From NCBI GenBank assembly GCA_037013685.1, contig CM072888.1, positions 1,655,034-1,719,033 of the forward strand: a stretch of 64,000 nucleotides of DNA. Reading direction: 5' to 3'. The position numbers were made by a program, and so were the translations under genes. Below, in pieces: positions 59,501-64,000 of the stretch. The notes under the pieces are model-generated. The model was not told the origin of the DNA and did no database searches. It saw only the letters and a program-made list of their open reading frames with translations. Source of the stretch: Acridotheres tristis. Its lineage: Eukaryota > Chordata > Aves > Passeriformes > Sturnidae. Each line of letters begins with the position of its first letter. Position 1 is the first letter of the stretch.

Positions 59501-62500
59501 TCCTCTCCCTGGGCACACCTAAAGTCTGGCACCATCCTATTGGCACACCTTGGAGATATTTGGATGGATGGATGGGATTCCCTCTCAGTCTCCAGGCTAA
59601 GCAGGCCCAGCTCCCACAGTCTCTCCTCATGAGAGAGGTGTTCCAGACCCATCATCATCATCAGGTGATTAGTGGGGTACAGCATAAGCAGCACCCCCTC
59701 CTGTTTGGTGTGACACCCCAAATCTGCAGTTCCAGCCCTGGCTGACACCAAGGCTGCAGCTGTGCTCTGCTGGCTTCACCCTGCTCAGCAATGGCAGCAA
59801 TGCCACCACCCCACTGATCGACTTGACAGGTCCTGGCTGCTGCAGGGGACACCCCAGCATGCAGTGACATTCTAGGGATGGCCTGGATATTTCCAGGAAG
59901 CCATAAGAGCTGCAGAGGGGACACAAACCAGCTGTTGTCTGCTCCTTATTTCCCCAGAATAGCACGCAGGGTCTTCTCTGGTGTGATGATATCCCGTGCT
60001 GAGTGACACCTGATGCAATTACTGAGGCTTTGCACATATTAATAGCAGACTGGTTATTTTGGATTTGTTGGGTGGGTTTGGTTTTTTTTTGTTGTTGTTG
60101 TTGGTTGTTTTTTTTTTGCTGAGGTAGAGGAGGAACAGGTGCAGCTGTCTGAAGTTCTCATAGCCAGTTGAAAGAGCAGTGGTCCAAGAGATTTAGGTCT
60201 TTGTGTGCTCTGTTCATGTGACAGAGTGACAGCAGCAAGCAGGAGCACTCACAGCTGCTCTGGGCTCCCTTTGCTCCATGTCTGCTCTTTGTCTCTTTCA
60301 CTTTTTCTTTGCTTTCACTGATTGTTGTGTTCTTGCCTCCTTCTTCTGTGTTTTTCTCCCCTGCTTTTTCTTAAATCAACATCAGTATTCTCCAAACCCA
60401 TCACATGCTCACACTGTGCTCTTGTGTCTCCAGTTTTCACTCATTTTGTCTTGGCTGGGTGTCTGCAGGCTGGAAAGGTTTGTGAGCATTTCTTGTTCTT
60501 TTGGCCTCTCTTCTGCAGACTGGCACCCAATTATGTAGATGTGTCTATTCTTGCACCATGTTGTTTTAAAATTCAGTTGAATCAAGTATCATTTCTTCTT
60601 TTGATGTAGGGAAATCCAGGGAATTAATAAATTATAATGGCACTGCTTGGCATTTAAGGAGTGTTTTCCATCTTCAAAGCACTCTCTGCGTGGTATTTTA
60701 TTATTTATACTGTTAATTACATTAATACTTGTCAGGAAAAAGCCCCTTAAGTTGTCATTGATAAAAATACAGTCTCAACAGGACTGGAATCCAGCACTTA
60801 GACTGCAGCAGATAATTTGTCCACTGAGGTGCAGAGCCTTGGAGAAGACTTCAGGTGGATTTCCAGCAGTTCTTGAAGTGTGCACTGAAAAATCTTGCTT
60901 TATGTTTAGAACTGAATTGCCTGGGAGCTTTGAAGTGTCCTTGCACGTGCTGGGTGAGCACTAACAAAGCCCCACAACAGGACAGGTAGGTGGGATCCAG
61001 ATTTTCCAACCTGGAATTCAGGTCTGCTGCCAGGAATCTTAAGCTAAATGCTGAGTTATCCAAAGACCTGGATGCTGAGAGCCATGGAGTGCTTGGAAGA
61101 TTCCAACAAATCAGGTGGTAGTTTCCTGACTATTAACTAGATAATGAATTTTTTAAAACTCTGCAGAGAAGTGTTGGTTTTGATCTGGTACCTGGCAAAA
61201 GGAATTTAGAAGCAGCTGATTTGAGCCCACAGACAGGAGCCAGCCTGCTTGGGCTGTGATAGAAACCAGGAGAGGAAGAAGGAGGAGTTTTCTTAAGGAG
61301 TTTTCTTACCACAAACTCCAGCATTTAAGTCTCAAAATGTGAGTAAGGGTGGCTCTGTGCTGACCTTGTGCCGTGAGAGTCCTTTGGTTATTATTCCACT
61401 GTGGAAATGATTTTCTTTTTTTTTTTTTTTTTAATTTTAGTAAGCTTGAGCTGTCAGAGGTGAAGGTTTGGGAGAGGCAGGAGCTGGGGCACTAAGTGTG
61501 CCTGGTTAGCCCAGGTTGGCTTCCCTGCAGGAAGCTGCCAGGGCACTGCTGAAGCCAGTGGGATGTGTGTGTTAGCTAAAGCTTGGCACACACATCACTT
61601 AACCTTCATTTCTTCTCTAACTGCACCATAAATCTGCTGGCAGAGATGATGGCAGGGTTGCTGTTCTGCAGCCAGCTGTGCTCCTGAGCAGGAATTTCAT
61701 CCCTCTCTGCCTTGCCCGAGGGGCTGGGCACCTTCTAAGGTCAGCATTGCCACGGGTATTCCATTAACAGAGCATCTCCCTAAATTTCTGATGCTGCTGG
61801 AGTGTTTGCAACGTGTGCATGACATTTGGCACAGAGAGGAGCACAGTTTGATGTGGGAGAAATGCTTTTGGAAAGCAGGGGAGAGAAACAAGGAGTAATT
61901 TTTTTTTTTTTTTTTGCAATGTTTTTGGCTGCCCCGCTATTTGCAGATGGACACTCTTGATCCAGCACCCCACAGAAGGGCCTGAACAAGTGGCTTGGTT
62001 TTTTGGGATAATTTTTCTCTCATTAAGCAGCCTAATGGGCCTTTAAGGCACATTTCAGTATTTTATCATTATGCTTAACAGTTTTAGTAGTTAGCTGTAA
62101 ATGTGCTCATGGCAGTCAATTGTTAATCATCCTCCCTGGCTTCATTTGCCTAAATCGTACTTTGCACTGTGAGTAAATTGAAGTAAATCACTACATGGTG
62201 TAAATGAGCAGCGACGTCTGGTCTCCTTGCAAATCCATTAAAAACGAGGCTCGATGGCTGCGATAGGGGCTGTCCATCCTGCTCAGGAAAACACCCCGTG
62301 TGGTGTCAGCTTAGCCCCGTGTTTGTCTGTACAACAGGGACGGGGATTGTGTAGCTGAAAACAGCATTTCAGAGCAGAAACTGATCCTCCTCTTCCCGTG
62401 TTCTTGTGGAGGCAGCGTGGGATCGTGACCTCAGCGTGGAGGGAATGGGAAGGGGTCAGGCACGGGTGGTACAAACCCTTGTGAATTAGCTGTGGGTGTT

Positions 62501-63040
62501 CCACTTGGGTGCACTGATGGAGCAGTGGTGACAGCTGTTTCCAGCTGTGTCACACTCCCTGCTTGGCCGGAGTGTCCTGCGTGGTGCTTTGGGATAACTG
62601 TGCCCAGGTAGAGCCACTTCATCCCTGGCCACGTGTCCGGGAGCAGGTTTGTCTCCGAGCCACCTCTGCTGCCTCAGCACTACCTGGGATCACCCTGCAG
62701 GCTGAACCTGGTTACAGGGAACTTTCCCAGCCGTGTTCTGCTCACCTGGGCTTCCTGGAGCTTGGATTCTCTACTGCTGGAGCTGGTCATTGACCTTGTC
62801 TTTGAGCTGCTGAGTGAGCAGTGCCAGCGTTGGGCCTGAGAAGTGTGTGGGAGGGAGGGGGCTCTGCTGCAGTCAGTCTCTGTTTGAGACATCCTTGTGC
62901 TGCACGGCTCTCCTTCCCACCTTTATTTGCAGAATAACACGTTCTGGAAGGCAGATTCTTGCCAGGACTGCCGATGTCGGAGCAGCGTCGTCACCTGTGA
63001 GCCTACAGCCTGCAGAGCCCCTCGGTGTGACTTCCAGAAG
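31850..63040 (+). CDS. FRAS1: FRAS1 N-terminal coding region (exons 1-3, partial gene)
   Basis: Three exons join in frame into the first 77 residues of FRAS1. FRAS1 is a roughly 4,000-residue, basement-membrane-anchored protein of the FRAS/FREM complex; loss in humans causes Fraser syndrome. Residues 1 to about 27 form a leucine-rich signal peptide with an Ala-rich cleavage region. Residues from about 31 (GACVYHGFSFENNTFWKADS) begin the first VWFC domain, with the C-Q-D-C-R-C motif; human FRAS1 has GACVYQGSLL and ADSC-like SCQSCRC at the same place. The remaining VWFC, furin-like, CSPG, Calx-beta and transmembrane parts lie beyond the window. Order after MRPL1 on the same strand agrees with conserved synteny. 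Confidence 0.95.
31941..34310 (+). other. FRAS1: FRAS1 intron 1
   Basis: 2.4 kb intron whose first 600 bp belong to the CpG island. It includes the inverted repeat CCGCCATTTTGGCGG at 32101-32115. The remainder is ordinary sequence without a recognised gene or repeat. Confidence 0.85.
34311..34342 (+). CDS. FRAS1: FRAS1 exon 2 (32-nt microexon)
   Basis: The acceptor GGTCCCTCAG and donor GAG|GTAGGT bound a 32-nt exon that completes glycine 31 and encodes ACVYHGFSFE. This matches GACVYQGSLL of human FRAS1, just before the first VWFC cysteines. Too short to detect by length alone; it is supported by phase and homology on both sides. Confidence 0.92.
35385..35735 (+). mobile_element. CR1 LINE 3'-end fragment
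   Basis: Plus-orientation CR1 features appear in the expected order: GAGAAGCTGAGAGAAC, TGTCCAGCCTGGAGAGGAGA, GGCCTTCCAGTGCCTGAAGG, GAGGTAGGTTTAGATTGGAT, AAGCTGCCCAGAGAAGCTGT and GGACCAGGCTGGGCAGGGCT. The last part of the 3' end is missing or diverged. No intact reverse transcriptase. Confidence 0.9.
44785..45325 (+). mobile_element. CR1 LINE 3'-end fragment, about 540 bp
   Basis: The best-preserved CR1 copy in the window. It runs from CATCCTGGCTTGTACTGGCC, through GGCCAGCAGGACCAGGGCAG, CAGCCTGGAAAAAAGGAGGC, CAGGCTGCCCAGTGCAGTGG, to GTTGGACTCGATGATCTTGA and a decayed ATTCTATG-type tail (TTCCATGGTTCTGTAATCC). Same orientation as FRAS1. It is 5'-truncated, as most avian CR1 copies are. Confidence 0.95.
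49562..49811. repeat. Purine-rich minisatellite, 16 copies of a 15-17 bp unit
   Basis: Sixteen copies of a unit close to GGGATGCAGGAGAAA or GGGATGCAGGAGGAAA. Spacings between GATGCAG cores are 15, 16, 15, 16, 15, 16, 16, 15, 16, 15, 15, 17, 17, 15 and 15. The plus strand is almost free of C outside TGC. Because units mix 15 and 16 bp, open frames on both strands pass through it; these are artefacts of the repeat, not genes. Confidence 0.97.
53279..53392 (-). mobile_element. CR1 LINE fragment
   Basis: A short minus-orientation CR1 piece shown by CCCCCTGCCATGGGCAGGGA, CACCTTCCTCTAGTCCAGGC and GCTGCCTTTGAACGCTTGCA, the reverse complement of the CR1 3' region. Truncated at both ends. Confidence 0.85.
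59286..59665 (-). mobile_element. CR1 LINE 3'-end fragment
   Basis: Minus-orientation CR1. It begins with the terminal block TTAATCACAGAATTCCCGAA, then CACCCAGTCCAGCCCCCAGC, and later the conserved CTCAGTCTCCAGGCTAAGCA and CCCACAGTCTCTCCTCATGA motifs, ending near CCAGACCCATCATCATCATC. An internal ATGGATGGATGG run is present. No coding capacity. Confidence 0.85.
62933..63040 (+). CDS. FRAS1: FRAS1 exon 3 (first VWFC domain)
   Basis: Encodes residues 42-77 (NNTFWKADSC to RCDFQK), 108 nt in phase 0. It has six cysteines in the VWFC spacing (SCQDCRC, VTC, ACRAPRC), matching SCQSCRC and the following cysteines of human FRAS1. Acceptor TTTATTTGCAG, donor AAG|GTAAGG. Confidence 0.96.
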
Positions 63041-64000
63041 GTAAGGGCTCAGTCCCTGTGGCTGCCCACAGCCAGGCCCAGCCTCTGTGTCCTTGCCCTC
63101 CTCCTTGGAGTGAAAACACGTGGTGTGTGAAGCCTTTGTCCCCTTCCCAGAGCCGGGTGTTGGAGCAGTTTGATCCCAAAGGAAGCCCCTGAACTGGGCT
63201 CGAACCTCCCAGCGTGAGCCCAGCTTCCAGTCCCCCTTCCTTTGGAGGTGGGGCTGGGGCTCCCTGGAAGGTGCAGATGGGCACTTTCCACTCTGCTGAG
63301 CAACAACAGAGCTGGGATTGTCCGTCTGCCTGTCCCTTCTTCCTCGTGATGGTTGCTGAGCTTTCGTTGTCTCCTGGTCGTCTTTGTCTGGGTCTTCATT
63401 AATTGGCCATGGAATTGGTCTTGCATTAACATCTGGATTGCTGGGCTAGAGTGCACAAATAGCAGTGAAAATGAGTGTTTTAAGGAGGCTGTCAGTGTAA
63501 TTATATGGCTTTGTGAAGCAGGTTAAAATGTTTCCCAATATGACAGCACTAATGAGGAAATAATTTTGATTCTTACTGGTTTTCCCCGTTATTTTTGCTG
63601 TGTATTGATTAAAGCTAGACTTAGCTAGTGGGAATTTTTGTGCTAAAGAAGAGGGAAATCAAGTGCTGTCATGGCACACCTAATAATGGGTGCACTAGAT
63701 AAAATGATAAAAATCAGGTAAATGAAAAGGTGGCAACTTTCAAGCTCAAAAAGGGAAATAGGTTTATAGTGTGAAAGAAAACCGTGTGACTGCTTGACGT
63801 GGACAATCTTCAAGACAAAATGGTTTAAGTGTTCCAAAAACATCTGGTCATTTAAACATTGAAAAGGATCACCGAGGATCTCAGAAGAAAAAAATTCTTT
63901 CGTGCTTCAAGGCTGAACCACCAACAGAAAAGCAAAGTCAGAAATCACCATCCCCCTCCATAGTTTATTTCTTATCTATTCATTATGAGATTTATACAAA
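63041..64000 (+). other. FRAS1: FRAS1 intron 3 (5' part)
   Basis: Sequence after the exon 3 donor to the window edge. No further FRAS1 exon is recognised in it; the next VWFC exon must lie to the right. Nothing else is identified. Confidence 0.85.

Larger units (their letters stand above)
34343..62932 (+). other. FRAS1: FRAS1 intron 2 (28.6 kb)
   Basis: A very long intron between the microexon and exon 3. It holds four CR1 fragments and a purine-rich minisatellite, listed separately, plus several T runs (for example 49220-49246, 61416-61434, 61898-61915). AT-rich blocks near 55850-56060, 58920-59110 and 62000-62240 look different from the surrounding sequence. No internal coding exon is recognised. 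Confidence 0.85.

Noticed and set aside
1..64000. CRISPR arrays, bacterial operons, phage genes or endogenous retroviral genes
   Set aside because: Nothing of this kind was seen. The window is explained by three vertebrate genes, CR1 fragments and simple repeats. tRNA or microRNA genes were not systematically excluded; a covariance-model scan would be needed.

Overview
The window is a piece of a vertebrate nuclear chromosome, most likely from a bird. The evidence is intron-containing genes with GT-AG splice sites, compact introns, CpG-island promoters, several 3'-end fragments of CR1 LINEs as the main interspersed repeat, and the conserved gene order CNOT6L - MRPL1 - FRAS1 (known from chicken chromosome 4 and human 4q21). 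Species cannot be fixed from the sequence; a crocodilian or turtle is possible but the low repeat density favours a bird. There is no prokaryotic content, no CRISPR array and no recognisable RNA gene.

Layout. (1) About 1-21,000, minus strand: CNOT6L, a catalytic deadenylase subunit of the CCR4-NOT complex. Eleven coding exons between 2,874 and 8,361 join without frame breaks into a 550-residue protein. A long 3' UTR fills 1-2,873, and a 12.3 kb first intron leads to a GC-rich first exon near 20,667-21,000. (2) About 21,000-22,624: a short head-to-head intergenic segment. (3) 22,625-27,308, plus strand: MRPL1, the mitochondrial ribosomal protein uL1m, nine exons joining into 332 residues, with a polyadenylation signal. 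(4) 27,309-31,849: intergenic. (5) 31,850-64,000, plus strand: the first three coding exons of FRAS1, a very large extracellular-matrix protein. They encode the signal peptide, a 32-nt microexon and the start of the first VWFC module; the rest of the gene lies beyond the window. FRAS1 intron 2 is 28.6 kb and carries CR1 fragments, a purine-rich minisatellite and AT-rich blocks that may be conserved noncoding elements.

The three genes do not form a pathway: CNOT6L acts in cytoplasmic mRNA decay, MRPL1 in mitochondrial translation, FRAS1 in basement-membrane adhesion. CNOT6L and MRPL1 are a divergent pair whose 5' ends are under 2 kb apart, so shared promoter control is plausible. I see no undescribed system. 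The most interesting signals are in the CNOT6L 5' leader (splice-created upstream ORFs, a one-base offset relative to the mammalian start, trinucleotide runs), YY1-like motifs around the MRPL1 start, two unusual minisatellites, and candidate enhancers in FRAS1 intron 2.
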